A stretch of DNA of 64,000 nt from Meghimatium bilineatum. Taxonomy: Eukaryota; Mollusca; Gastropoda; Stylommatophora; Philomycidae. The notes under the pieces are model-generated. The model was not told the DNA's origin and did no database searches. It saw only the letters and a program-made list of their open reading frames with translations. The DNA is taken from NCBI GenBank assembly GCA_034231615.1, contig CM067322.1:69363354-69427353 (forward strand), given 5' to 3'. Shown one piece after another: positions 1 through 14,300 of the stretch (position 1 is the first letter of the stretch; every line of letters begins with the position of its first letter). The translations under genes and the position numbers were made by a program.

Positions 1-840
1 TATTCTGGGTGGCACCCAATGTAGTGACTGATGGGGAATTCTTAGGCTGTTCATTCTGAGAACATGGCCGATGTAAGTATGTAATAGGCCGATGTAAATG
101 CTAATGCCAAATTAATATTCTGTTTCAAATAACATACTTTAATTTTAATTACAACTTCTGCAATAATACTGCAAAGGTTAGGTTATACCTCAAAACTAGA
201 ACAAAGGTCACAGTGAAGAGTTGATCCGTAGTTGTGCCAAAGTTATATTTATAAATATGGTTGATGTCGTTTATGTTGGGGGATGTGGGCAGCCATTAAT
301 TTCATTGGTGTTACACGGAAATCCGTGACATCGGCTAGTTAAAAATGTAAACATTGTGCTATTTATAGCAGTGAAGAATCAAAAGCAACTTTTATCCAAG
401 TTGCTTGTACAGACATATAACCAAATGAGTTCAGGGCATAAAGTCCGAGAAAGACCACGAAAAAAGAAAGATAGAAATTATCAGGGACATCTTGAACAAA
501 CACTGTCATAGCACAGCTGAGGCAACACATCTGGCCTTGGAACACAAGCTCGAGATCCAATCACCCCTACACTTAACAGCAAGAGTGGATAACTAACCAC
601 CTGGGGAAAGACAATAGACAATTCTTGTGTCTTCTTGTGGTCATATTTACAAGTTTATGTGTGTGCACAAGGGCTGCGGTTGATAGAAAATGTTTATGTG
701 TATATAATCAAATACACATTATAGAGTGGTTTACTTACTGTCATATTTTTTTTTTCATGATATGGACTATGTAGGGTCTATAGCTTTGCTTGGAGTATTA
801 TAATATGTGTGTGTTGCCTCACTGAAGGATCATTATTACT
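1..840. other. No supported gene (5' flank)
   Basis: AT-rich sequence with only short open frames that resemble nothing I know. I see no exon, RNA gene or recognisable repeat. From about 860 the text looks like the start of the LINE remnant annotated next. Confidence 0.5.
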
Positions 841-1094
841 TTTTTCCAACTGTATATTCTGAAATGTGTTCACTGCGTCCCCGGAGTAGATGGGCCTCTG
901 GAAATCCTCCATCCTCTAACATCTCCAGTTCTGCTTGATTCCAAATGGATGGGCTTTGCCTTTCTTTGGATTACATTAACGGGGCCGAGAGGGTTTTAGT
1001 GCAAAATGGACAAGACATTTTCTCCATATGAGCTGCCAGGGCACAGAAAAACACATCTAGAGAGAAATAGAAACAAGTAATAGCTTCTCAGATT

Positions 1095-1332
1095 CAGCAC
1101 ATGGGTTGTGAGAACCATATGTACAAGACTCAACATTACATGTCTCACAGCAACAACTGACATTAGAAAAACAACCCTCATTGATAAACTCACACTGCTG
1201 AATATTGATATTGTTGTCTTGCAGAAAACTAGTCTTCCTGATCAAGGGTTAGTTACAGAAAGAAACTATGCCTATTTTTGGCAGGATTTAAATAAAGATC
1301 AACCCAGACTGCATAGAGTCCGTTTCACCACG
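1095..1332 (+). pseudogene. LINE endonuclease N-terminal fragment
   Basis: A + strand open frame reads like the start of an apurinic-type (EEP) endonuclease of a non-LTR retrotransposon: a thread such as LLNIDIVVLQKTSLPDQG followed by RNYAYFWQ and PRLHRV. In the family the motif is normally LQET, with the Glu binding the catalytic metal. Here it reads LQKT, so the copy is catalytically dead. It stops abruptly where a SINE begins at about 1341, and no reverse transcriptase follows. The 860-1090 stretch may be its 5' part. Confidence 0.7.
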
Positions 1333-1340
1333 AAAAATAG

Positions 1341-1477
1341 TTCTTCTTCTTCAGCGTTCATTCTCAAACTCCTGCTGGATCCTGTAGCTAGATCTCCAGC
1401 AGGATGCAGTCCAGAGAATGGAACTGCGTTGTGTCGCCGTTTTATTTGCGCAATGGCCCGACACATCCGTCTTCGGC
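1341..1477 (-). repeat. SINE family A, copy 1
   Basis: Shares the landmarks of a ~160-bp dispersed repeat seen eleven times here: a (TTC)n edge, TTCATTCTCAAACTCCTGC, a nested hairpin, a CCAGAGAATGGAA block, and CACATCCGTCTTCGGC. The element is taken to run on the - strand because that puts the (GAA)n edge at its 3' end. This copy has a shortened inner hairpin. Open frames crossing it are artefacts. Confidence 0.85.
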
Positions 1478-1788
1478 AGATGAAAAGTAGTTCAATTAAT
1501 TACATCATTAGTAACAGTATCTGAGCGCATAATATCATTACAGCTAAATGCAAAATGTAGTCCTATTCATATCATTAGAAATGTGGTGTTCATAATAAGG
1601 ATATTATGATAAGGATATACGCCCTGATAAGGATATGCTACCAATATATATAGAAATACAAAGTACGTGTTTAGTGTATTTTTTTATGTGTACATACAGA
1701 CAAAGACATATACTCATGTAAAATATCTATTAAAATCTCATTACAGGTCTGCAGCTAGTTGTTTCACAATAGTCTACAGCATTTACCC

Positions 1789-2364
1789 ATGAACAGGACA
1801 GCATTCAACCTCTCTCGTGCCCATATCATTCCACATGCCACCAACTACTTCTATTTTTCTAGAGGCTTTAACTTGAATAAAACAGTTTATACTGCATGTT
1901 ATTACCAAAGAACATCCAATCATTTGCCACACTATTCATTTGACAAGAACTGCTGTCATTATAAAGACTTCAATTGTACTGCAAAAAGTGGTTCAGTGGT
2001 ATTTTGGTGTGCATGCTTCAGGGCATTTTCACAAACAACACAATCTTTTATAACTAGGTCTTCAGCAGAAATCATTATAAAGCCAAACCTAATCACAATG
2101 AAGCTGGATAACCCAGTGTTTCATTCCATCTTCACCCCAGAGCTTCGCTTGCTCACAGAACTGTTTACAAAATATGGGCATGAACTACGTATTGCTGGTG
2201 GTGCTGTCAGAGACTTGCTTGCTGGGAATGTGCCCTCAGATTATGATTTTGCCACAACTGCAACACCAACACAGATGAAAGAGATGTTCACAGCAGAAAA
2301 TATTAGAATGATCAATACAAATGGGGAGGCACATGGAACTATAACTGTTCGTATTAATGATAAG
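1789..2364 (+). CDS. TRNT1: TRNT1 exon 1 (with possible N-terminal extension)
   Basis: The frame encoding the nucleotidyltransferase head is open back to 1789, the first ATG after an acceptor-like TTACAG at 1741-1746. Starting there adds 103 residues with scattered Arg and few acids, which could hold a mitochondrial presequence. The inner ATG at 2098 (MKLDNPVF) matches the conserved internal Met of animal TRNT1 that starts the mature or cytosolic form. The exon carries the GGAVRDLL motif and the metal-binding DYD within [11 protein letters not shown]. It ends AAG/GTGAAG in phase 0. Confidence 0.85.
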
Positions 2365-5300
2365 GTGAAGTTGTGTATTTGTATGATTTTGTAATTAACC
2401 CCTCAGCTGTGCTGAGTTTAAAAAGCATATATCGTATCTCCAGTGCAGGGAAATTTCAAGGGCTGTTTAATATTTATCCTCTAACCAATTTGCCCACTAT
2501 ATTCTCACGTTAAAGAATTGGAATGTAAGCCTATTATTATTGAAGGCATATACACTAGGCCTATACTCTAACTTATGAATTTTTGAATAATGTTTCTTTA
2601 TATTATGTAGGAGACATGAAAACCTTAATATACATTCGTCTCGCAAAATAAACATTATGTAAAACAAATAAACCTAATCATAATAACCCGTTTTATTTCA
2701 GACGCAAAGTTTTTCCTACCAGTAATATGCTTCTCAGTATATTTATTTGTCACATCACAAATATCTTGTATAATAGTATCATGTCATACACATTCACAGA
2801 TTCTGAAAACGTTTGCATGATCAATGTTTTGAATCTTAAACTATTATTGACAGAAGACAAAAATGTTTACCTTACCCCGTATCATGAATTTGAAACACGT
2901 GGTCTACAGATATTGAATCTAATTCTATATCCTCTGAATCACTAATACTATCAGAAATAAAATTAACACTTTCTACATTAGATAAACTAATGCTATAACT
3001 ATCATAAAGACATTATTTCAAAACGCATAAATCTCTGATTCATTGAGTTTTCACTTTGACATATTTATAGGCCTAGATATTGTGGTTAGAGAAAAAAAAT
3101 TACTGCTCTGTCCATTGACAAAATTTGAAATGAAACTTACATACATGTCCAGTTTCAAAGCCTCGATTTGGAATTGACCTGTAGATAGCTTGGACTAGCC
3201 AATCTGAGTATTTTTATAACATTGAGGTGCTTTCAGGGAAAAATATACACATACTTAAACAAGCACGCCTTAAGGAGATACCGCAACACAGTAGACACTT
3301 TTCTTCGTATCCTATAGGCTGCTTCCGCAGGAAACAGGTTAAACAATACCCGGTACATGTTAAATCTCATGAAATAAGAAACATGTACAAAGTAAACAAA
3401 AATTGTGCACATTAATTGTTCTACCATGTAGATAAGGGGTTCTAGTCCTTTTCAGATGGTGAGCACCATACATATATAATTTTTAGTGCTATAGCTACGA
3501 AGCAATAAATACCATGTTAATGTAATATTGCTACTAGATAATCTACCAAATAGTAAAAGAGAAATAACAATAAACAAAGGAACAAGGACTTTTTATATGT
3601 TGTGGTCCAACAGGGATCTTTGTCAAGAAACAAACTGGGAAAAACACAAAAAATTGTGGTAAATTGATCTCATCAAACCATTTCCATGCATCAGAAACAT
3701 AGGTTGTTTCTTTTTAGGAAGATTTATTACTGCTCTAGACTCCACCATGTTGGATATCCTCTTACAGTTTGGGTTAGAGTGAGCAAATATCATGAGAGCA
3801 TCAACATACCAGTACTCACGAGCACCCGTTTGAGAACGCCTGGTGTAGATCATAAGTTTATTTTCTATGTGATGTGTCCTCACTGCCACAATCTCAGTTC
3901 TGTATAAGATGTCCTGCTTCCTCCAGTATCATTTTTAAGGTCTTCAATACTGTGTGTCCATCAATGTCCTGAGTGGTCTTTTTTTTCGTTCCTGGAACTT
4001 GTCCTTCCAGTATGAATCTTTCTGAGACTCATTGCATCTTTTTATGTGGTTGTTGTTGTCAGTATCTAATTGTTGCTGAGTTGTAATCTTGGCAGCTCAA
4101 TGCCAGTTAAAAAAAAGTAAAGTTGATTTAGTGATCCATACAGTGAGTTAGTCTTTTTCTTCTGCGTTTTTTCTCAAACTCCTGCAGATTAGCAGGATGT
4201 AGTATGGAGAACGGAATGCATTTGAATACGCCAAAATAGGCAGAACAGAATGAGAACAGTTTGCAGCATTGCTGAAATCTCTGCGCCTTTTGACGTGACA
4301 CATCCGACTTCAGAATGGTTTTGAGTCACTTTGGCCCTAAGTGGAACAGAAAAGCCAACTCCACCCCCATCCCATAATCGCCTTAGTGCATGGAAGGTAA
4401 AAGTGTTGCTATTTTTTTGCTCCCCTCCTGGACCTAGCAACACAGGTGTGACTAGGTTAGTGACTATTAAGGGTGCTGTACAGTTTCTTTTTTTTCATTT
4501 GTGAGAGCAGGGCAGTCAATAAGGGAAGTGTTCTGCTGTTTTATTGGGATGAGAGCTGTGTCAACATCCAAGTAGTTTCTAGGGTCTGATAAAATTTAAA
4601 TGGTTATTGACTATAATGTCCCGTTCAAAGCTAAAATTGTTTTCTCCTGTAGGTTTTGTTTATTTTGTCCTTATCCTTTACTCTTCAAATGTTTTTATTT
4701 TGTTGACTGCTGAAATATTATCATATGTACCCAATTATAGGAAAATTTTGAAGTAACAACACTAAGAATAGATGTGGTAACTGATGGCAGACGAGCTGAG
4801 GTTGAGTTTACTAAAGATTGGTTGTTGGATTCTAACAGGCGAGATCTTACCGTAAATTCCATGTTTCTTGGTGAGTTGTTATTTGTTGCAGTGTTGTTAG
4901 TGGTGTTTCTACTTGAGTTTTATTGTCCTTGTTATTTATCACCTATTTAGGCTGTGAAATATGGAAACCAAAACAAAGAGAATAACTTCTAACTAAAGAT
5001 TAGATGTTAAAAGGGATATTGAAAATACCATGGGCAGTGAGAAAGACAAATAAAGTAATGTTACAAAAATTGAGGGCAAAAGAGGGTTGTTCGTAAACAT
5101 CATCATAACAAGAAAATGTGCTTTTTGGACATCTTAAGGGACAACAGAATAGAGAAATTACTAATAAAAGGTATAGTTGCTGATAACAAGGAAAAGGACC
5201 ATCCAAGACAATGGTGGACAAGAGACATCACATGATGCTTGAACATGTCCTTGGTTGCAACAGGTCAACTTAGAATTATGAGTTCAGAGCATCCATAAAG

Positions 5301-8300
5301 AGGAACATGAATGAGTCTGGGAGTAATTGACCTTCTTAAGTCAATCTTTAAATACTGTGCAGTTTAGTTAGCAACATATAGAATATGTATATATTATTAG
5401 AATGTGTGCATTATGTGTTTGTTGATTAAATTATATTAGTGACTTCTTTTCCATTTTAATTTTTGTTATACTTATTGCCAGGTTTTGATGGTACAGTTTT
5501 TGACTATTTCAATGGCATTGAAGATTTGAAAAACAGACGTGTTCTTTTTGTTGGAAGTCCAGAACAGAGAATTCAGGAGGATTTTCTAAGAATTTTGAGA
5601 TATTTCAGGTAGAAATATTTTGGACATGAGATAATTACTGTTTTTTAAAGGCATGTTCATGAAAGATACTGAAATTGTCAGTAGTAGAGATGAGAAGCAT
5701 AAAACAAGATTGCATAGAGTTCCTTGTTATTAGACCAGCATCATGTGAGAGATTCCTAAAGATTGATGTGGTTCAAGTGCTTTAATTATTCTCAAGTGCT
5801 TTAATTATTCTCAAGTGCTTTAATTCTTCTTCAGTTTTCATTCTCAAACTTCCGCTGGATCTCTCTTGTACTAGCACAATAGTCCTACTAGATTTCCAGC
5901 AGGATGTAGTCCAGAGAGTAGTGTTGTGTTGCCGTTTTATTTGCACCAATGGCCCTACATATCCATCTTCGGCATGGCTTTAATTTATATGTATGGTTCA
6001 TATCTATCTCTTGTGTTTCTCTGCTTTTGCTGTTGCAGGATTGAATGGTGATCAATTTTCAGGCTTTGGCATATTTGGTTGCTTGATATGCAGTAATACT
6101 GTGATGTCTCAAGATATCAGTAACTTCTTCAATTCACTTTATTCTTGGTTTTTCTTTCTGTATCTTTGTGTTTCTTTTCTCATATAGTATGGTTTTGCTG
6201 CTGGCCAATGTGGGTTCATATCTCAGTACCGTTAACTGGTTTAACTATTTCAGTCTCTGTTTTTCAATATATTTGACCACAAATATTCCAACCATTTACA
6301 TAATCTCTTCATTTCTGACATGATCTCTTCTTGTTCTATTTCTGCTTTTCTTAAGCATTTCATTTCACATATAGTAAGCTTTCTCTCTTGTTCTTTAGTT
6401 ATTGTCCTCATCTAACATTTAGAACACAATGTTGGGTATGAAGACTGAATTTATGATTTGCCTTTTGGTTTCCATTGAAATAGATGTGTGTTTCAATTTT
6501 ATAATCTACATAGAAATTCTTGAGACTAACGGGAATTGAACCAGGTCTGTTCTAATGGCACCAAATCCCCTTGCAACTTGAGTAAATTGGTTTTTCCATA
6601 CTTGACCAACTCCATGAGACTCCAATAAAAGATGCAGTTTTGTCAAGGCATTCAAACTGTGTACTTAAGTCACTGAGAACGGACAAATCGAGACAAGGAC
6701 TATTAGAACAACGAACATGCCATACAAGTATTGAGGTATCCTCAGTAACACAAACATATAACATCCGTATTCGTACTACAAGGGCCAATAGGTCTTCTTG
6801 TAAACATAAATAACATAGAGACAGTACAATATTGCTTCAAATAATTATAATTCTTCTTGATTAGAAAACTGGCTTCACAGCACATGGGTCATTCCCATAA
6901 GTGCTCCGCCCTCTGTTCCAGCAGTCATTCGACTCGATGGTGTTTTGAGTCCAATGCCGCCGAAACAGACGTCGACATCAGGACACAACTCTGGCCCTTG
7001 CGACAGGTTTCTTTGTTGTTCTGCCCACCCACGCCGTGCCCATAACTAGTTCAAGCACAAAGTCGGCCTGTCAGAACAACATGGTAATTGTTATCGAAGG
7101 TTACGAATATGGCTATTAAGCTTCAAATAATAGCTTATTCAAGTAGGAAGCAAGAAGATAAATTAAAAATTCTTGAGACTCATTTGCTCAAGTTGCAAGG
7201 CGATTCAGTGCCGTTAGAACGGAACGGACATGGTTCAATTCCCGTTAGTCTCAAGAATTTAAAATTTATTCTCTTGCCTCCTACTTTAATTTACTTGTAT
7301 AATTTACATAGATGGCTTTTGAATTTTTGTCTCAATCTCTATCCATTCTTCTATTGTATTTAAAACTGGTCCCATATATTTTTCTTGCCCTTGTTTTAGT
7401 GGGAGATAACTTATCATTTATTATAGGTTCATATGATATTAATAAAAGTGCAACAATCTGCAAGCTGTATTTTGATGAACATTCTACAGCATAATGGGAA
7501 ATTGTGTGGAAGCAGCAGAGATGTTTTATTGAAGACTGATGATGACTCAAGGACATATAAAAAAGTAATGAAATATATTAAACAAGTTACCACTTCAGGA
7601 GACAGTTCACATCTTTTTAATATGCCATGAAAAGAGGAAAAGTGGAGCATATTGGGACAACAGAAAAGAGCAAGAAGGACAAAAGAAAACTAAAATAGAT
7701 GCAAAAGAGAAGATGCAGTGCTGCTTGGTTCATGACATAGAGTAAACTAGATATTCCAAAGTATTGATAGGGTACAGGACATGATTACCAATGCCAGATA
7801 CCATGGAAGAAACATTTCAGTGAAACACACATCAATTATATAGTGTTGTGTTTTCATGTAATAGATGATTAGCAACTTCATGTGTAAAGCTTTGCATTCC
7901 AGGTTTTTTGGTAGGCTGGCAGCTAGTACAGACACTCATGATCAGGCAACTCTTGTTGCCATCAAGGACAATGCTGAAGGATTAACACGTAAGTTCTAAA
8001 ATAATATAATTATTACTTGTTGGTGTTGTATAAAGGAGAAACATAAGAGAAATTGTTGCAGCAGAAACAGTTCCACATTCTTCATATGGTTGCAGTTTGC
8101 ATAAAACTTAAACAGTTGTTGATCTTGTAAAAATATTCAAACTAATGTCAGAAAGTGTACTTAGGTAGTAATATGATTCTAAACTTATAAGTAGTAAGTA
8201 AATTCTAAATATATATACCGGGGTACGTTTAGTTAATGGCAGAACTAGTTCAGAGATTGCACCAAATTTAAAGCAAGATTATCTTTCTGTATTGGATTTT

Positions 8301-11300
8301 CATATACTGCCATTCAAGCTTAATAACAATAGAAAAGTTACCACAGTCATATGCCCATGTGTTGAAAGGGAGAAACGAATAGTAACACTGTTTACTTTCC
8401 TTGCATGTCATAAGAGGTGACTAAGGGGGTTACGGGGTGGAATTTGCTGCCGCCCCCCCCACATTCCATACAGGGTCAAAATGACACAGAAGAAATGTTG
8501 AAGTTGGATTTGTCAGGCTGAAGAATAAGATATACCAACAAAACTGTTAACCATGACACAACACATTCTGTCCCTCAGACTTTATCCTGCTATTTGCAGG
8601 AGTTTGAGAATGAACGCAGAAGAAGAAGATCACAATCACAAACTTTAGAAGAATCATGCCAGATTCATAAGACCATGAGAGAATTTTAGAATTTGGGGCA
8701 ACGAAACAGTAAACTTCAAAATTGATCAACAGATAGCTAATGTAGAGAATGATGTCATTGTGTTCACTGATGGATCTGTTGGTGAGAAATTTCACGGTTT
8801 ATTTATAACTAATGATAGAGATGGAACACTGTTTTCCATTTAGAAAAATGAAAAATATATCGTGTGATATGACCCTAGCATTAAAGGTGAGGAAGAGAAC
8901 ACTGCATGATACATAACTCCTATACTAACATATGGATGCGAGTCTTGGACAATGAATATAAGGGTAGTGGGCATTAGAGGCAGTAGAGATGTGGTTCTAT
9001 AGAAGAATACTGAGAATACCAAAGACTGTCAGAAAAACTAATGTAGAGGTGTTGAAAGAGGAAATGTAAGACATAGCTTAATCAATAATTTTAAGAAAAA
9101 GACCATCTTCATTTTTTTTGGCCACGTTACGAGACGGAGGTCTGGAGAACAGTTACAACAAGCACGACTGCAGACAGAAGAGACAGGGTGACAACTTGAA
9201 AAAATATTAGACAGTAAAACAACCTGGCATGGCAAAGAGTCGACAATGATCCTCCTACATAATATTACAGGTAGAGAACTGTGATCCATGATCGCCTACG
9301 CCAGCAGGCTGGCACCTGATGATGATGATGATGATGATGAATGCTAGTGATAGAGTCCTCATTGAGTGTAGTGGATCAAGTACAACTAGAATAAGGATGG
9401 AAGTTGAGGATATTACTGCAGCCCACAAATGTCTTCTCATTGGCAAGGCAGTTATTGTGTTAATCCATTGTTTGAAAGATCTAAAGTGGCCAGTGTCATA
9501 TGAGTTGATGACATCTATAACCACCTTGAACCTTCTTGATACTGCTTGTGACATGCAATCATTTACAGATTAGGTTCCCAAACTTTTTCTGTCCATTTTT
9601 AGGTTTTTGCAAGACCTAAATGTTGTAACACCACCCATTATAACAGTTTTCTGCAGCCGTTTGATATTTTCAATGTAAATAGTAACTAAGGATACATCAT
9701 TAGTATGCTTATGCTGTTAAATCATTGAAATCCGCTGAAGATGGATGTTATGGGTCATTGGCACAAATAAAACAGCGACAAAACGCATTTCCATTCTCTG
9801 GACTACATCATGCGGGAAATCTAGTAGGATCATTGTCCTGCTATACAAGAGATCTAGTGGAAGTTTGAGAATGAACGCTGAAGAAGAAATAATTGAAAAT
9901 GTAGTGGCCAATATGTGCTTCAACTTGAACACAACTATTGCTATACCGATTTTTAAGGAACATAGCCCATATGTAAAGATTATAAAGTGTATGCTCGAAT
10001 AACATTATAAACAATTTCATACAATAGTTTAAATATGAATATTTGAAACAAATATTAAGTGATTGCATTACATTAGTTAGAATCTTATTGTAGTAGTTAA
10101 AACGCCATCAAATATATTACAAAATAGTTCATTTCAAATTTGTCTGGATTGGTCCGTTCTCTGTGACCTGAGTTTGAATGTCTTGACAAAATCACATCTT
10201 TTAATAATTGCTGCACTTTTTCTCATAATCCAGGGTAGAGTGTTGGCATTGATTTCTCAAGCCAGAAATGTTGGTATCCAATACAGAATTTTAATTTTAG
10301 TTTTTCATTTGTTGCATTTTCTGTGAGTTCCTCTTCTAAATTTGATGATCCTGCTGTGTATACATATGAGAAAGGATCTAGAACCCAATTTGATATATTC
10401 GTGTTTAAAATATCCTTGAATCGCTCATTGAAATCAACATGGAGAACCTCAAAATGTTGGCAGTATGTAACTAAATCTTCCTGTTTGAGAGATACAGTTG
10501 ATAAATTTGAAAAGTGGTTTTATTTCCCTCTGCCTAGATTCCGCTTGAACAGAAGTTTCTCCACAAAATTGGCAATAACGTTTTTTGTTTTAATTAAATT
10601 AATTTCATCATCTTGTAATTGTAGATTGACTTCATTAACCTGTAGCAGCCCAGTTAAAAATAGAGCATATTTCCTTTGACACCCAGCCATTTTTTAATGG
10701 CTTCTTGTTTTTCTGCACGTTTGATGTTTTTTACGTAACATTTTTATTTATTAAGTTATTGATTTCAAATTCTGAGACAATATAGATAAATGGATGCTGG
10801 ATATGATTTGGAGGTGTTATTTTGTGTACAAACAAAACTTAGAATGTGAAGAAATGCACACAAAGAACGTAACCACGTCAAGATCATTTGTAGCCTAGCT
10901 GAAGAAAACAAGGCTCCTCAAATTCCTTGTCGTAAATGACATAAATTATATCACTATTGGGGTGCAAAGGGAACGCATTGCTCTAGGCGGACCCAGGGTT
11001 AGCAGATAACCAAGATCCCAAATGTACCTCCATGCAGTGCACCCTGGAAACAGAAATACAGCAGCTCGAGCTGATTCTGGCCAAATCATTTGGGGATCGT
11101 GTCCGAGAATGTGGAGGTAGCAGATGGAAAGAGATTTGACTACACAAGAGACAGACAATATCTCCGACACCACCAGCATCACCACATATAGTGACACTGT
11201 CGACATACAGTGAAGCTAGTCAGTCCAGTCCGAACATTGGAGGGGCGGCCAATGTAAAATGCACGTAAAGGTAGATGCATGGCGAGAGACAAATAGATTT

Positions 11301-14300
11301 CATACCAAGTACAATGAAAGGGCAGAACAGCACTAGAGGGCAGCGCGAACTGCAAATAGAAAGTGAAAAGTCCCTAGGAAAGGGGAACTACAAGCTCCGT
11401 CAGCTCGAGACGAGCTTCTAGTTACCTGTGTTCCTTACAGGCAGAGACCCAGACCCATTCATTGGCGTTTGGTAAAGCAAGAAGACCTAATCCAACTCTA
11501 ATGTCGAGCCTTCCTAAACCAGAAATATGCTCACGAAGAGAAAGGGTTCTGTACCCATGGGCTTAGGCAAGAAAGGGACAACGATGGTAGTCCTGGCCCA
11601 ACTCTACTGTCAATGTTTCCTATACCGGAAGTACACTTGCAGAGAGAAAGGGTTCCGTACCCGATGGGCTCAGGCACAAAAGGGACAACGATTTAGCCTT
11701 GGCCCAACTCTACTGTCAGGTTTTCCTACACCGGAAATACACTTGAAGAGAGAAAGGGTTCAGTACCTGATGGGCTCAGGCGCTATTGGGACAAGGATGC
11801 TCAGCTCGAGAACGCCTTGCTCTCAAACGCGTGGTGTGAGACTCAAACTTGGACAAGGGGTACACGATGTCGGTGAATGACACCTCGGCTAAGAGGGCGA
11901 AAGAGCCAGGGTCCAACTCCTCTGTTGAGTTCTTCCCCTTAAGGAACCAGGCTCACGGATGAGAAACGGTTCAGTACCCAATGGGCACAGGCACAGCACG
12001 TCCAATTACACGAGGCACGTTCATAGACAGTGGAACACCTTGTGTGAGTCAGACAAGAGCAAAAATCGTCTGGGCGAAGAGTCTCCACTACGCGTGCCTG
12101 GAGACAGATATAGAGGCTGTCACAGGCTAAGGGTAGACAACCCGAATTGTCAAGGCATGCCGAAATCGGATGTGCTAGGCCTACAAGGCGCATAACGGTG
12201 GCACAACGTAATCACGCTCCCGGCGGAAATCGCACAGATATCTGTGATGGTTACAATGGAGCGAATGCAAAACAAACAAACATATCACTATTAAATATTA
12301 TACTCTCCATCATACGTTGATCTACAGTAACTGAAACACTAAAGCTTTAAAATTTGTCGTTTTCTGAATCATAATCTGTGAAAAATTAGCAAAATATAGC
12401 GACACTCAAGTTAGGCCTACGCAGTTTAACTTGCAAATGTGAAAGGTTGAATAAATAAATTATGACTGCATATTTATATTGCTGCAGAAAACTAAGGAAC
12501 AATTATTCTAGCACAGTAACATACTATAAGAGCATGATAGGAAATAAACATGGACGATTGTTGTCCATGACTACAAATGGCTACCTCGATGTAGATATTT
12601 GTCAACAGTGAGTTTATATTGCTAGATTCATGTGTTGAAATTTTTCAACTTCGGATTGCTACAGGTTAAATATTTTATATAGATCTGTCAAATAACGGAT
12701 GCAATTTTTGGATGTAATCAGGTTGGCCTTCAATCCATCATCTCTGTTTTCTAGGAGTTCTAGTACTGAATCAAACAAAATGTAAAATCGATTCAGATAC
12801 ATACTTTTTGAAAGCCAATGAACTTCTGTGTGAAGTAGCAAACGAATGAAATCTTCATTTTCACGACAAAGTTGGCTTAAACAATCTGTCACCCAATGAA
12901 TTGCTTCTAATCTTGTTTATTGCTCTAATAACATAATGGAGTGACGTATGCAGGCGTGCACTTAAATTCTTCGCAACTAAATGTTGATGAAGCACACAAT
13001 GTATAGTGAGTACATTTGGTATTGCTTATTTCAAAAGTGCTATGAAACCCTTGTGGCACCCTGTCATTGCTGGAATACCATCAGTAGCAGCAGACAAAAT
13101 ATTACGTATAAGAATTTCATGCTCTTGAAAAAAACTTATTTATGGTATTAAATATAGATTCTCCCTTTGTGTCCACTTCCAAATTTTTAAGCAAATAATA
13201 ATTCTTGACACACTCTTTCATCTTTTATGATTCCCCAACTTTCCTTAGTTACCTTCTATAATATGCCTGGAAAGGAGGCAGCGGTACTATTCTTTGCAAT
13301 CTGAACTAGAAGCATAGATACAGTGTAGTCTTGTTATAACAAGGTGATCAGAACGGGAAATATATTTATGAGTGAACAGAAATTTGCAATGTACAAAAAA
13401 CAATAAAAATAATCAGGGATTTTGAAAAATATTGTTTAATAGGGAATTTTGTTATAAATGTGTGTACAATACGAAAACTCTACTGTATAGTATACAGGTA
13501 ATGTAACCTTTTTGTTTATGACCAGGTGTTTCTGGTGAACGAATTTGGTTGGAGTTAAAAAAGATATTGACTGGCAGATTAACAGCACCAATTTTCAAGC
13601 AAATGATTGATCTTGGACTTGGACAGTTTATAGGTCAGTATATCTATTGTATTTTCTGTTCTTCTCTCTTCTGCATTCATGATTCTTTTGGTCTTGTTAG
13701 ATCTTCAGGCCAGTCATCAGGACAAAGCTCCAAAATTCTCCAGGTCAGAGTGACTACCACAAAGTTTTTGCCTCAGTTCAGTCCGGTGTGGCCATGTCTT
13801 ACCTCGCAGTTCTTTCTAATTTGGACAGTCTTGGAGTATGTGTTCAGGGGTCTGTATACCTGTTCTGCACAAACATTCGTGTGGGCCACCCTGATCTGGT
13901 ACATGTGGCTTCTTGTTTTTATTAAATATCATAATATTGTCTATGTAAATTAGATTCATGATTATCTATATGAATTCTTATATTGCATTCATTCTTAAAC
14001 CCCAGCAGGAGTGCTAAGGGTATTGCATTGCTGTTTGCGGATGCAGGGTTAGCAGATAACCAAGGTCCCAAAAAGTATCTCTTCGTTGTGCACACTGGAA
14101 ACAGAAGTACAGTGACTTGTGCTGCTTCTGGCAAACACTTTTGGGATCGTGTTCGCTAATGTACACATTGCAGATGGAATGAGAATTGACTGCAAAAGAC
14201 AAGCAATATCTCTGACACCTCTGTGCTAACACATACAATGTCACGGTTAACACACAGTGATGCAACTCAGTCTAGCTTGTGTATTGGAGGGGCAGCCAAT

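Noticed and set aside
7190..7250. tRNA gene
   Set aside because: Only the T-arm-like segment fits; acceptor, D and anticodon stems cannot be drawn.
11527..11880. 117-codon open frame with repeated motifs
   Set aside because: It is the reading of 106-bp subrepeats in a GC-rich repeat. The unit is not a multiple of three and the frame shifts between units.
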